Shown in pieces: positions 45,935 to 54,932 of a stretch of 64,000 bases of DNA (position 1 is the stretch's first letter; each line of letters opens with the position of its first letter). Both the position numbers and the translations under genes were made by a program. A model generated the notes under the pieces. It did not search any database. It saw only the letters and a list, made by a program, of their open reading frames with translations, and had not been told where the DNA came from. The stretch spans positions 1-64,000 of the forward strand of contig NZ_VCNP01000004.1 in the NCBI RefSeq assembly GCF_006782915.1. Direction: 5' to 3'. This DNA comes from Streptomyces calvus (GTDB taxonomy: Bacteria; Actinomycetota; Actinomycetes; Streptomycetales; Streptomycetaceae).

Positions 45935-46948
45935 ATGGCTGGGAATCGCCGGCCCACGATCAAAACGGTCGCCGCCCGTGCCGGTGTCGGCCGCACCACG
46001 GTCTCCCGCGTCGTGAACGGCTCAGATCTGGTGAGCGCCGAAGCCCGTTCCCGCGTCCTGGCGGCGATCAAGGAGCTCAACTACGTTCCCAACTCGGTCG
46101 CCCGCGGCCTGGTCACCAACCGCACCGACGCAGTCGCGCTGGTGATCCCGGAGTCGGAGAGCCGGCTCGGCTCGGAGCCGTTCTTCGCCGCGCTGATCAG
46201 GGGCGTCAGCGGCGCCCTGGCCGAGAGCCGGACGCAGCTGCAGCTCATGCTCGTGCGCGACCAGGCCGAGCGGGACCAGCTCACCGACTCGGTGGCGACG
46301 CGCCGCGTGGACGGCGTCCTGCTGGTCTCGGTCCACTCCGAGGACCGGCTGCCCGGCATGCTGGAGGAGATGGGCCTGCCCACCGTGCTGGCGGGCCGCC
46401 GGGACGCGGGCGAGCAACTGAGCTACGTCAACGCCGACAACGCCGGTGGGGCCGCGGAAGCGGTCCGGCACCTGCTGGGCAGCGGCAGGACGAGGATCGC
46501 CACGATCGCGGGGCCGCAGGACATGGACGTCGGCCGCAGCCGGCTCGCCGGGTGGCGCACGGCCCACGAGGAAGCGGGCCTGCGGGCGGACGAACTGCTG
46601 GTCGAGGCGGGCGACTTCACCGAGGAGAGCGGCAGCCGCGCCATGCGTTCGCTTCTTGAACGCGTGCCGGATCTGGACGCCGTCTTCGCCGCCTCGGACC
46701 TGATGGCGGTGGGTGCGCTGGCCGAATTGCGACGCCACGAGCGCCGGGTGCCCGACGATGTGGCCGTCGTCGGATTCGAGGACTCCGTCCTCGCCCGGCA
46801 CACCGCGCCGCCCCTGACGACGGTGCGTCAGCCGGTGGAGGAACTGGGCCGGACCATGGCGCGCATCCTCACCGACATCACCCGGCACGGAGCGCCCCGG
46901 CAGCAGATCACCCTGCCGACGGAGCTGGTCGTGCGCGATTCGTCGTAG
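45935..46948 (+). CDS. LacI-family regulator (CebR-like)
   Basis: 337 aa. The HTH is at about 10-35 (TIKTVAARAGVGRTTVSRVVNG) with the hinge helix region NSVARGLVTNRT. It is followed by a periplasmic-binding-like effector domain (VFAASDLMAVGALAELRRHERRVPDDVAVVGFED). ATG 45935 has GGAGGAGGGGAG upstream. It is divergent to the importer operon and probably represses it until cellobiose or a related sugar binds. Confidence 0.88.
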   Translation: MAGNRRPTIKTVAARAGVGRTTVSRVVNGSDLVSAEARSRVLAAIKELNYVPNSVARGLVTNRTDAVALVIPESESRLGSEPFFAALIRGVSGALAESRTQLQLMLVRDQAERDQLTDSVATRRVDGVLLVSVHSEDRLPGMLEEMGLPTVLAGRRDAGEQLSYVNADNAGGAAEAVRHLLGSGRTRIATIAGPQDMDVGRSRLAGWRTAHEEAGLRADELLVEAGDFTEESGSRAMRSLLERVPDLDAVFAASDLMAVGALAELRRHERRVPDDVAVVGFEDSVLARHTAPPLTTVRQPVEELGRTMARILTDITRHGAPRQQITLPTELVVRDSS

Positions 46949-47014
46949 GGCTCTGGCGGATCACCGCGACGGCCGGGCGCCTCGCCCGCCCGCCACGGGC
47001 CCCCAAGCAGGCGC

Positions 47015-47098
47015 GGGACCCGGACCAAGCGTGCGCGGGAATCCGACCGGGCGGGCGCGGGACTCCGACCGGGCGGGCGCGGGACTCCGAGCAGGCTG
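47015..47098. repeat. Short 22-bp direct repeats
   Basis: Two to three copies of GGGCGGGCGCGGGACTCCGA (with CC between copies), followed by degenerate copies, between the LacI gene and the convergent SnoaL-like gene. No terminator hairpin as clean as elsewhere was seen. Confidence 0.6.
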
Positions 47099-47178
47099 CG
47101 CGGGCCGCCGCGAGGCGGCGGTCCTCGCGGCGGCCCGTACGCCGGTGCCCGGCCGGGGCTGCCGGCTGGGCGGGCCGA

Positions 47179-47634
47179 TCAGGCGTCCCCACCCGGTCCG
47201 TCCGGGTCGAACGCCCGGGCGACGGCGAGGCTGTCCTCGTAGATGTGGTGGCGGGTGATCAGGCCGTCCTCGACCGTCACGTGCAGGGCGAACCGGGCAC
47301 GGTAGGCGCGTCCGGTGGGCCGGGCCGTCCGATGGATCTCGCCGAGCACGACGGCGTCGTGTCCGTCGACGAGGATCCGCTCGACCTCGGTCGCCGCCCC
47401 CTCGGCGGCATGGTAATCGGCCAGCACGCGGTAGTGGGCGACGGCGTCCGCCCGGGTGGAGCGGTGGCAGATCCACGGGGTGGCGGCTCTGCCGTGCTCG
47501 TTCTCCGGCCAGTTGATCTTCCAGTCGCTGGTCTCGGCGTACATCTGCGCGATGTGCTCGGGATCGCCCTCGCCGATCCGGCGCAGCAGTTCCTCGACGG
47601 TGGCCCGGGTGGCGGCTGGTGCGGCTGTGGTCAC
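47179..47634 (-). CDS. SnoaL-like/NTF2-fold protein
   Basis: 151 aa. TVEELLRRIGEGDPEHIAQMYAETSDWKINWP at the N-terminus, RADAVAHYRVLADYH, then VLGEIHRTARPTGRAY and HVTVEDGLITRHHIYEDSLAVARAF are the usual SnoaL-like order. The start is GTG 47634. Cone-shaped NTF2-fold proteins are often isomerases, cyclases or detoxifying enzymes; no active-site residue can be assigned. Confidence 0.75.
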   Translation of the reverse strand: MTTAAPAATRATVEELLRRIGEGDPEHIAQMYAETSDWKINWPENEHGRAATPWICHRSTRADAVAHYRVLADYHAAEGAATEVERILVDGHDAVVLGEIHRTARPTGRAYRARFALHVTVEDGLITRHHIYEDSLAVARAFDPDGPGGDA

Positions 47635-47777
47635 GACTCATCACTCCGATCCGGAGGTCCGCGTCCGCCCGGTGCGGTGCGGTACGACGGCCATTCTGGT
47701 CGGCGCCCGCCGGCCGTTCCATTAACCTCCCTGGTCATGCTCGCCGGCCGCCGGGACCGAGCCGGCCCCGCAGACGC

Positions 47778-47812
47778 GCTCCGCCCCCGCGGCGGGGCCG
47801 CGGGGGCGGAGC
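47778..47812. terminator. Hairpin terminator after the LPMO gene
   Basis: A perfect 15-bp stem (GCTCCGCCCCCGCGG and complement, 47778-47792 and 47798-47812) with loop CGGGG, 15 bp downstream of the LPMO stop. Confidence 0.85.
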
Positions 47813-47826
47813 GGAGTGCCGCCGGG

Positions 47827-48903
47827 TCAGGGCGTCACGCAACCGATCGTTCCTACGGGGAAGTTGTTGCCCGACGAGGTGGCCGTGAAGCCGAACGTGA
47901 CGGTGCCGTCGGCGGCGATCGTCCGGTTGTGGTCGACGTTCCTCACCGTCACCGTGCCGTCGGACCCGGTGGTCAGGGAGCCGTTCCACGCGCTGCCGAT
48001 GCGGGTCCCGGTGCCGGGCTTCCACTGCACGGCCCAGCCGTTGAGCGGTTCCGTCCCGTGGTTCATCACCTCGACCGAGCCCTGGAAGCCGCCGTCCCAG
48101 GAGTTGACCACGTTGTAGACGGCCATGCAGTTCCCGGTGTGCGTCGGCGGGTCCGTCGGGGTCGGCGTCGGGGTGGGCGTGCTGCCGGAGCCGCGGATGC
48201 CGGTCACCTCTCCGTTGCCGCCGTCGAAGACGACGTCGGAGCAGGAGAAGAAGTTCTCCTGGCTGTCCGAACGCACCCACTGCATGAAGATCAGCGCGTC
48301 GCCGGAACGGCCGGAGGGCAGCTTCAGGTCCCAGTGGTAGTGGCCGCCGTTGGTGCCGGGCGAGCCCTGCTGGGGCGGGTCGGTGACGGTCTGAATCAGC
48401 TCCAGGTCGCCCCAGCCCAGCTGGGACGTGGGCGACCAGCCGGGCTTGGTGATGTACACCCGGAAGTCACCGGGGTGGGCGGCCCAGTTGCTGTACTGCA
48501 CCTTGACGGTCGCACCCGAGGTCAGGTGCGTGCGCGGCCAGTCCGCGCGGGCCGCGTTGTAGGCGGAGAAGTCGTACGGGGACCGGTCGCCGGCGCTGCA
48601 GAGCGTGCCGTCCGGCACATAGCCGGCACCGCGCCCGGCGGCCCTGGAGTCCAGGACGGCGAACCAGTTGTACAGCGCCGAGGAGCCGCTCTTCGCCAGC
48701 GCGTCCTTGCAGGCCGGGTTGGTCGGGTCGAGACCGCCGGTGCCGGTGATGGCGTCCAGTTGGCACAGGTACGTGCGCGAGCCGGGCATCATCGCGACGC
48801 CGTGCGCCTGGGCGTCCTTCTGCCAGAGGAAGCTCAGTCCGAGCCCTCCGAGCAGCGTGGCGAGCACCGCTGCCAGGGAGAGGAGTCTGCTGCGTAGGGC
48901 CAT
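47827..48903 (-). CDS. AA10 lytic polysaccharide monooxygenase with CBM2
   Basis: 358 aa. Signal peptide to AQA, leaving His34 as the N-terminal copper ligand (HGVAMMPGSR). The second copper His is H143 in NWAAHPGDF. The catalytic domain ends near 240, a (PT)n linker follows, and residues 260-358 form a CBM2 cellulose-binding module (VVNSWDGGFQGSVEVMN, NGWAVQW). It oxidatively cleaves crystalline cellulose or chitin; the CBM2 and neighbouring GH12 point to cellulose. Confidence 0.92.
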   Translation of the reverse strand: MALRSRLLSLAAVLATLLGGLGLSFLWQKDAQAHGVAMMPGSRTYLCQLDAITGTGGLDPTNPACKDALAKSGSSALYNWFAVLDSRAAGRGAGYVPDGTLCSAGDRSPYDFSAYNAARADWPRTHLTSGATVKVQYSNWAAHPGDFRVYITKPGWSPTSQLGWGDLELIQTVTDPPQQGSPGTNGGHYHWDLKLPSGRSGDALIFMQWVRSDSQENFFSCSDVVFDGGNGEVTGIRGSGSTPTPTPTPTDPPTHTGNCMAVYNVVNSWDGGFQGSVEVMNHGTEPLNGWAVQWKPGTGTRIGSAWNGSLTTGSDGTVTVRNVDHNRTIAADGTVTFGFTATSSGNNFPVGTIGCVTP

Positions 48904-49152
48904 GGGATCTCCAGTTCCGATCGTGAACCTGCGGGGTGTTCGGGGAAGTTGGAGCCCCCGCCCGTCCGGGGAAGGGCGTCGACCGGGCGGGCGGGGGAGT
49001 TTCGGGCGGTCCGGGAGGCCGTCCCCTGGAGGGCCGGGCGGTCCGGAGGGTGCGGGCGGTGAGGTTGCGCCCCGGGGCCCGGCCTGTCGGCGCAGGGAGG
49101 AAGAACGGGCCCCGGGGCGGGGACGCGGCGGGTGCGGGGTCCGCCGGTCACG

Positions 49153-50286
49153 TCATGCGGTCGTACAGGCGGTGCCGTTCAGGCTGAAGCCTCCGGGGCG
49201 GGTGAAGGTGCCGCTGTAGGTTCCCTGGAAGCCGAAGCTCCGGCCGGCGCCGGACGCGATGCGGGTGCTGCCGTCGAGTCCGCTCGCCGTGACGGCACCC
49301 GAGGAGGGGGTGACGGACGCGTTCCAGGCGTGGGTGATCTGCTGCCCGGAGGGCAGGGTGAAGGCGAGCTTCCAGCCGTCGACGGCGGTGGAACCGGTGT
49401 TCTTCACCGTGACGTCGGCGGTGAAGCCGCCCTGCCAGACGTTCGTGGCGTACGAGACCGTGCACGCGGCGGGGGTGCCGGGGGCGGGCTGGCCCGGGGT
49501 GCTGCCGCCGGTGTTGACGGTCGAGGAGAAGGAGTTCACCGCGAGCCCGGCGCCGTTCTGCCAGGGTTCGAAGCCGGCCTGCACGCTCGTCAGGTACCAG
49601 TCGTTCTGCGCCATGCCGCGCGCGACGGTCTCCCGGACGAAGTCCATGACGTCGAAGCTCCAGCTGCCGATGGCGGACGGCGCGACGAACGACAGGACGT
49701 CGTTGGAGCCGTTGCTGCCCGACCACACCTGCCAGGTGCGTCCGCCCACGCCGGCCGTGCCGACCTGCGAGCCGATCGGCTGGATCGGGCCGACCTTGTT
49801 GAACCAGATCATGATCTCGGTGCGGTTCACGCCGTCGGTGCGGGGCGTCGGGTCCAGCCAGATGTCGTACGAGGCGTTGTAGACGGCGTTGCTGACGTAG
49901 CCGTACGAGATGCTACTGGGCGCGGACGAGATGCCGCTGATCCGGGCCGGCAGGTTGGTGCCCGGCGAACAGTTGGTGTAGTGGCAGCCGTTGAAGACCG
50001 AGGGGTACGACTTCGGGGCGCCGTTGGTCGGCACCGAGCCGTCGGCCTGGGTGACGCGGAAGCCGCTGTCCGTGGCGGTGACGCACTGGGTGGCGCTGGT
50101 GCCCCAGCGGTTGTTCTGGACGACGTAGCGCCCCTGGATGGTGGTCGATCCGTACTGCTCGCACAGCGTGGTGTCGGCCTGGGCGGGCGCCGTCGCGGTC
50201 ACCAGCGCCGCGACCACGGCGAGAGCCGTGAGCAGCGTCGCGAACAGACCGCGTGGGGTGCGGTTGTGATGCCGTAACCGTCGCAT
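49153..50286 (-). CDS. GH12 endoglucanase with CBM2
   Basis: 377 aa. A Sec signal (about 1-37, ending PAQA) precedes a GH12 domain (DTTLCEQYGSTTIQGRYVVQNN; nucleophile Glu in NRTEIMIWFN; acid/base Glu in GFEPWQNG) and, after a Pro/Gly linker, a CBM2 (CTVSYATNVWQGGFTADVTVKN, WKLAFTLPSGQQ). ATG 50286 was chosen because a signal peptide starts there and AGAGGT precedes it; the frame is open further upstream without protein character. Two CebR-like palindromes lie just upstream, so cellobiose control is likely. Close to S. lividans CelB in layout. Confidence 0.88.
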   Translation of the reverse strand: MRRLRHHNRTPRGLFATLLTALAVVAALVTATAPAQADTTLCEQYGSTTIQGRYVVQNNRWGTSATQCVTATDSGFRVTQADGSVPTNGAPKSYPSVFNGCHYTNCSPGTNLPARISGISSAPSSISYGYVSNAVYNASYDIWLDPTPRTDGVNRTEIMIWFNKVGPIQPIGSQVGTAGVGGRTWQVWSGSNGSNDVLSFVAPSAIGSWSFDVMDFVRETVARGMAQNDWYLTSVQAGFEPWQNGAGLAVNSFSSTVNTGGSTPGQPAPGTPAACTVSYATNVWQGGFTADVTVKNTGSTAVDGWKLAFTLPSGQQITHAWNASVTPSSGAVTASGLDGSTRIASGAGRSFGFQGTYSGTFTRPGGFSLNGTACTTA

Positions 50287-50323
50287 GCGGGGACCTCTCG
50301 GAGGGGTGGCGGGGGCAACCGAC

Positions 50324-50364
50324 AGGGAGCGCTCCCTTCTCCCCATGCAATGGGAGCGCTCCCA
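50324..50364. promoter_or_regulatory. Two CebR-type operators upstream of the GH12 gene
   Basis: AGGGAGCGCTCCCT (50324-50337) and TGGGAGCGCTCCCA (50351-50364) are perfect 14-bp palindromes, 27 bp centre to centre. The second is exactly the CebR box as I know it from Streptomyces cellulase genes. They would repress the minus-strand GH12 gene. Confidence 0.85.
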
Positions 50365-50486
50365 TAACTCGGTTCGCTCGGGACTGTAGAAGCTGCCCAT
50401 GTCCCTGACAAGACTGTGCGCACGGAAGTGTCGAAGAGATTTCGAAACCGCAGGTCGGCGAGGTGATCCAGAACGGCACTCCGCGA

Positions 50487-50500
50487 CGGGAGCGCTCCCG
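50487..50500. promoter_or_regulatory. Third CebR-like palindrome
   Basis: CGGGAGCGCTCCCG is a perfect 14-bp palindrome 123 bp upstream of the TGGGAGCGCTCCCA site. It could bind the same regulator and support DNA looping, or control a plus-strand transcript. Confidence 0.65.
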
Positions 50501-50825
50501 AAACATTCGACGCCGAACGGGACTTGACGGGTCGTCGGGACGTGGACGACGCCGGGACATCGGAGACGCACGGGGCGGCCGGGCGCGCGGAGCCGGTCCG
50601 GCGGAAGGACGGTGGAGCGGGCGCCATGGCCGGGGACGGTGCCACCGTCGGGAAGCGCCCGCGGGCCAGCGGCCGCTCGCGCGGACCGCGCGACACCGGT
50701 TCCGTACGGACTCGGTCCTGCCGGCGCCCGGAGTCGTACGGAGGCGGTCCCGTACGGAGACGGCCGGGCCGGCGCCCGGAGTGGTACGGAACCCGGTCCC
50801 GTACGGAGACGGACGAGCGGGCCGC
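50501..50825. other. Intergenic region with 48-bp repeat
   Basis: 325 bp without a supported gene. From about 50,720 to 50,815 two imperfect 48-bp direct repeats occur, each built around GCCGGCGCCCGGAGT and CGTACGGA. Confidence 0.6.
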
Positions 50826-51848
50826 TCAGGCCGAGTCGCGCAGCACCAGTTCCGTACGGAGGATGACGTGCCGCCAGGCCACCGCCGAGTCCTCCATCTC
50901 CTCCAGCAGCAGCCGCACCATGGTCCGGCCGATCTCCTCCAGCGGCTGACGGACCGTCGTCAGCTGCGGATCGGTGCGCCGGGCGAGCGGGAAGTCGTCG
51001 AAGCCGATCACCGCGACGTCCTCCGGCACCCGGCGGCCCGCCGCCCGCAGGGTGTGCAGCGCTGCGGCGGCCATGGTGTCCGACGCGGCGAAGACGGCGT
51101 CGATCTCCGGGGACCTCTCGAGGAGTTCGGCCATCGCCCGGTGCCCGCTGTCCTGCGAGAAGTCGCCCTCGGCGACCCAGGAACGCCTGGCCTCGACGCC
51201 CGCCCGCTCCATCGCCTCGCGGTATCCGCGCAGCCGGCACTGGGCCACGTACATGTCGAGCGGCCCGGTGATCGTCGCGACGGCACGGCGGCCCCGGTTC
51301 AGCAGGTGCGCGACCGCACTGCGGGCTCCGCCGACGTTGTCCGCGTCGACGTAGGTCACGCTCTCGTCGCCCGAGCGCCGTCCCAACAGGACGGTGGGCA
51401 GGCCCACTTCGGCCAGCATGTCCGGCAGCGCGTCCCCGGCGTGCACGGACATCAGCATGACGCCGTCGACCCGGCCACCGCGCGCGTACTCCACCAGGCG
51501 CTGCCGCTCGGCGTCGGTGCGGACCAGGGTGAGCAGCAACTGCACCTTGGTGTCGGTCAGCGCGTCGCCGACGGACTGCACGATCTCCGAGAAGAACGGC
51601 TCACCGAACTGCCGCCAGTCCGGCTCCGTCATGACCAGCGCCACGGCGTCCGCGCGCCGGCCCGCCAGTGAACGGGCCGCCAGGTTCGGGACGTACCCCA
51701 GTTCCTCGATGGCCCGCTGCACGGCTCGACGTGTCGAATCCTTCACGCCCGCCGCGTCATTGATGACACGGGAGACGGTTCCCCGTCCCACACCGGCGAG
51801 CGCGGCCACCTCCTCCAGCGTCGGTGCGCCGGGACGCTGCCTGCCCAT
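50826..51848 (-). CDS. LacI-family regulator near the cellulase genes
   Basis: 340 aa. HTH TLEEVAALAGVGRGTVSRVI at about 10-30, hinge LAARSLAGRRADAV, effector domain with VFAASDTMAAAALHTLRAAGRRVPEDVAVIGFDDF. ATG 51848 was preferred over a GTG seven codons upstream because of the GGGGGTGG stretch before it. It is similar in length and motifs to the LacI regulator at 45935, and may bind the CebR-type palindromes near the GH12 gene. Which of the two is the true CebR cannot be told from sequence. Confidence 0.85.
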   Translation of the reverse strand: MGRQRPGAPTLEEVAALAGVGRGTVSRVINDAAGVKDSTRRAVQRAIEELGYVPNLAARSLAGRRADAVALVMTEPDWRQFGEPFFSEIVQSVGDALTDTKVQLLLTLVRTDAERQRLVEYARGGRVDGVMLMSVHAGDALPDMLAEVGLPTVLLGRRSGDESVTYVDADNVGGARSAVAHLLNRGRRAVATITGPLDMYVAQCRLRGYREAMERAGVEARRSWVAEGDFSQDSGHRAMAELLERSPEIDAVFAASDTMAAAALHTLRAAGRRVPEDVAVIGFDDFPLARRTDPQLTTVRQPLEEIGRTMVRLLLEEMEDSAVAWRHVILRTELVLRDSA

Positions 51849-52107
51849 GACCACCCCCCACGAGATCACTAGATCTTACGACCCGGGCCGGTGACGGGGT
51901 GGCGAAGGCGCGTTCCCGGCGGAACATCACCCAGGGCTTCCACGAGCCGGCCGGGGCCCGGCGTTCACCGACCACCTGTGGCGCCCGGTGTGATCCGCGC
52001 CAACCGCACGGTCCTCCCAGCTGAGTTGCACGGCAGGTCGGCGCGACGAATACTGATGGGGCAGGGGGGCGTTCCCGCAACGCACTGCGCGCGAGGCGAT
52101 CACCTTG

Positions 52108-52887
52108 ATGCTCCCCCCTCCCCGATTGCGCCTGCTCGGTCAGTTCCGGCTGGAACTCCGCAACGAGCCCGTCGAGCTGTCCCACAACAGTCAGCGGCTG
52201 CTGGCGTTCATGGGGCTTCGCGGCCGGGTGTCCCGCTCGGTCCTCGCCGGCACCCTGTGGCCCGACGTCACCGAGGAGCACGCCCGGGGCAGCCTGCGCA
52301 CCACCCTGTGGAAGGTGCCGCGCGACGATCCTCCGCTGATCCTCTGCAGCGGGGACTCGCTGCAGATCACACCCGCGCTGCGGGTGGACGTCCACGCCCT
52401 CACCCGCACGGCGCTCGGCGTGGTCCAGGGCGACGTCCGGACGCTCCGGGTGAGGCCGCCACTGGCCGAACTGACAGGCGAGGACCTGCTGCCGGGATGG
52501 GACGAGGACTGGGTGCTGGTCGAGCGTGAACGCCTGCGTCAGCTGCGGCTGCACGCGCTCGACGCGCTCGCCGACGTCCTGACCCGGCAGGGCCGCCCGG
52601 CCCTCGCGCTGGAGGCCGCGTGGGCGAGCGTCCGTACCGAGCCCTTGCGGGAAAGCGGGCACCGGGCCGTGGTCGCGGCACATCTCGCGGAGGGCAACGT
52701 GCACGAGGCGATCCGCCAGTACCAGGCGTTCCGCCGCCTGTTGCGGGACGAACTGGGCGTCGAGCCGTCCCCCCTGTTCACCCGGATGCTGCCCCGGTAC
52801 CGGACGGGTGCCGCACCGGCGACGGCCGTGCACCGGTCCGCCCCCGGCGGTGACGTCCCCGGTGACGTCGGGTTGACGGCGGGCTGA
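52108..52887 (+). CDS. Short BTAD-domain regulator
   Basis: 259 aa. An N-terminal winged-helix-like segment (LRLLGQFRLELRNEPVELSHNSQRLLAFMGLRG) is followed by a BTAD domain (RLRQLRLHALDALADVLTRQGRPALALEAAW, EGNVHEAIRQYQAFRRLLRDELGVEPSP). Lacks NB-ARC and TPR parts of large SARPs. ATG 52108 follows a GCGAGG. It directly precedes the lytic cassette and is likely its activator. Confidence 0.8.
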   Translation: MLPPPRLRLLGQFRLELRNEPVELSHNSQRLLAFMGLRGRVSRSVLAGTLWPDVTEEHARGSLRTTLWKVPRDDPPLILCSGDSLQITPALRVDVHALTRTALGVVQGDVRTLRVRPPLAELTGEDLLPGWDEDWVLVERERLRQLRLHALDALADVLTRQGRPALALEAAWASVRTEPLRESGHRAVVAAHLAEGNVHEAIRQYQAFRRLLRDELGVEPSPLFTRMLPRYRTGAAPATAVHRSAPGGDVPGDVGLTAG

Positions 52888-52975
52888 CGGCGGCTCCGTA
52901 ACTTCGGACACAGCGATGGGCGCCCGCGACCGCGGGCCCCGCCGTACACGGTCCCGAAGCGGACGGGAGGACGAC

Positions 52976-53455
52976 ATGACCGCCACTGCAACCATCGACG
53001 AAGTCGTGTGCCTGCGACCGGCGACCTCGACGGACTTCGACCTGGCAGGCGTGATCAACAGCCTGCTGAAGCCCGTCTACGAGCTGCCCGGCGCCGAACT
53101 CGTCCACCACCTGAGCGGCATCGGTGACGTGGGCCGGATGATCCAGGACGCGCTCGACGAGGCGCCGGACGATCTCTACGCGACCGGCGTGCCCTCGTCC
53201 GGGACGGACCACGCGGTGTGGCCCGTCGGCGGGACCACGGTCGAGGCGGGCGCCGGGGCGCGGCTCGCGGTCGGGATCACCCTGCCCGTTGACGGGTCCC
53301 AGGACATCTTCCTGTGGGACCAGGACGCCAGTTCCGACGACCTGCTGGGCTCCGTGACGATCAGCGAGGCCGAGCAGGGGCAGGGTTCCCTGTCGAAGCT
53401 CGCCCACTCCGACGAGGAGCACTCCTACTACTACGTCAACTACCACGTCGACTGA
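52976..53455 (+). CDS. Small hypothetical protein
   Basis: 159 aa, acidic, no signal peptide. The N-terminus is helical (FDLAGVINSLLKPVYELPGAELVHHLSGIGDVGRMIQDAL), and the C-terminus beta-rich (DIFLWDQDASSDDLLGSVTIS, SYYYVNYHVD). The end resembles the edge of a C2- or PLAT-like beta sandwich, but I cannot assign it. GGGAGGACGAC precedes ATG 52976. First gene of the cassette of peptidoglycan enzymes. Confidence 0.62.
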   Translation: MTATATIDEVVCLRPATSTDFDLAGVINSLLKPVYELPGAELVHHLSGIGDVGRMIQDALDEAPDDLYATGVPSSGTDHAVWPVGGTTVEAGAGARLAVGITLPVDGSQDIFLWDQDASSDDLLGSVTISEAEQGQGSLSKLAHSDEEHSYYYVNYHVD

Positions 53456-53494
53456 GTGCGGCCCGACAGGGCGGCGATCGTGCGGGAGGTCATC

Positions 53495-54187
53495 ATGTCG
53501 TGGCGGGTCGCGAACAGTCTGGAGACCCTTCGGCGTCAGCTCGACGCCCGCTTCCCCGGTCGCAGTGTCGCCTCCGACGGCAGCATCGGCGACACGGCGC
53601 ACCAGGCCCAGGGCCGCAACAGCGACCACAACCCCTGGTACGGACCCGGGATCGTGACCGCCCGGGACTTCACCCACGACCCGGCGCACGGCCTGGACAT
53701 CCAGCAGGTGGCGGATCAGCTCCTGGACAGCCGCGACCAGCGGATCAAATACGTCATCGCCAACCGCCGGATCGCCACCCACCGCGACTGGCAGTGGGCT
53801 CCGTACAACGGTGCCAATCCGCACGAGTCGCACTTCCACCTGTCGGTGGTGGCCGATCCGCGCTGCGACGAGGCCCACGACTGGAACCTCCCGGTCCTGG
53901 GCGGGGCTCCGGACGGAGGAGGCGCGGGCCCGGACGGAGCCGGTGACTTCATCACCTGGGGCACGGGCGTCAACGTCCGGGAGGGGCCCCGCCTGAACGC
54001 TCCGGTCGTCGCCCGGCTGCCCGGGCCGACGCGGGTGCGGGTGGCCTGCCAGACCCGGGGCGACACGGTCGATGCCGCGGGCCGCCGCAACGACGCGTGG
54101 TCGTTCGTTCCCGCGCTCGGCGGATACCTCTCGAACATCTTCATCGACCACCCGGACGCCTGGCTGCCGGGCGTCGACGAGTGCTGA
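53495..54187 (+). CDS. M15-like peptidase with SH3 domain
   Basis: 230 aa. GRNSDHNPWYGPG then TARDFTHDPAHGLD and a final PHESHFHLS give candidate zinc ligands (H45, D58, H113/H115) as in phage-type M15 hydrolases that cut peptide cross-links. Residues 150-225 (FITWGTGVNVREGPRLNAPVVARLPG) form a bacterial SH3 domain. No signal peptide is seen. GGGAGGT precedes ATG 53495. Confidence 0.78.
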   Translation: MSWRVANSLETLRRQLDARFPGRSVASDGSIGDTAHQAQGRNSDHNPWYGPGIVTARDFTHDPAHGLDIQQVADQLLDSRDQRIKYVIANRRIATHRDWQWAPYNGANPHESHFHLSVVADPRCDEAHDWNLPVLGGAPDGGGAGPDGAGDFITWGTGVNVREGPRLNAPVVARLPGPTRVRVACQTRGDTVDAAGRRNDAWSFVPALGGYLSNIFIDHPDAWLPGVDEC

Positions 54188-54232
54188 CGGCCACGCGGGA
54201 CGGACCGGCCGTCGGCGAGGAAGGGACGGGGT

Positions 54233-54925
54233 GTGGCCATGGTGCTGCTGTCCAACGTCCGTTTCGGTGCGCGCAACGAGGACGTGCGCACCGTGCAGAA
54301 GGCCCTCATCGCCCGAGGACACCCGATCCCGGACGGGGTCACCGGCCTCTTCGGGGAGCAGACCAGGGCCGCCTACCGGGCCGAGCAGGTCGCCCAGGGC
54401 TACAAGGGCGCGGACGCCGACGGCGTCCCGGGCTGCGCCTCGCTGACCGCGCTGGGGCGCAGCGCGGGCTTCGCCGTCGACTGCCGCGGCGCCCCGGCCG
54501 CCGGCGGCGGCTCGCCTCGCGGAGGCCGGGTGCCCTCGCCCGTGCCCGGTCACCGGGTCACCTTCGACTTCTTCGCGCGCGGCCCCTACGCGTGGAAGCC
54601 GGACGGGGTCGGCCGTCACACGGGGCAGGACTTCGCCGCCAGGACGGGTGTTCCCGTGGTCGCCGTGCGCAGCGGCACGATCACCTGGTCCAACAGCGCG
54701 GGAGGCGCGTACGGCCAGTGGATCGGGCTGGCGGCGGACAACGGTCACGTGTACACCTACTGCCACCTCTCGCAGCGGCAGGTGAAGGCGGGCCAGCGGG
54801 TCACGGCCGGTCAGCAGCTGGGCAAGGTCGGCAACACGGGCAACTCCACGGGCCCCCACCTCCACTTCGAGATGTCGAAGGGCTCCAGCTGGTCCTACGG
54901 CAACGTCGCGAAGCCCGACTGGTGA
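54233..54925 (+). CDS. M23 peptidase with N-terminal peptidoglycan-binding domain
   Basis: 230 aa. Residues 10-85 are a peptidoglycan-binding-like domain (VRTVQKALIARGHPIPDGVTG, ADGVPGCASLTALG). The M23 part has HTGQDFAA (H129, D133), TYCHLS and GPHLHFEM (H209, H211), i.e. a complete zinc site. No N-terminal signal or membrane anchor is visible. The start is GTG 54233; an ATG two codons later at 54239 is an alternative. Next to the M15 peptidase, it would cleave peptide stems in peptidoglycan. Confidence 0.84.
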   Translation: MAMVLLSNVRFGARNEDVRTVQKALIARGHPIPDGVTGLFGEQTRAAYRAEQVAQGYKGADADGVPGCASLTALGRSAGFAVDCRGAPAAGGGSPRGGRVPSPVPGHRVTFDFFARGPYAWKPDGVGRHTGQDFAARTGVPVVAVRSGTITWSNSAGGAYGQWIGLAADNGHVYTYCHLSQRQVKAGQRVTAGQQLGKVGNTGNSTGPHLHFEMSKGSSWSYGNVAKPDW

Positions 54926-54932
54926 AGACCGG

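Noticed and set aside
49153..51240. Longer GH12 protein starting upstream of 50286
   Set aside because: The extra residues are Arg/Pro-rich, cover the CebR-like operators, and would put the signal peptide in the interior of the protein.
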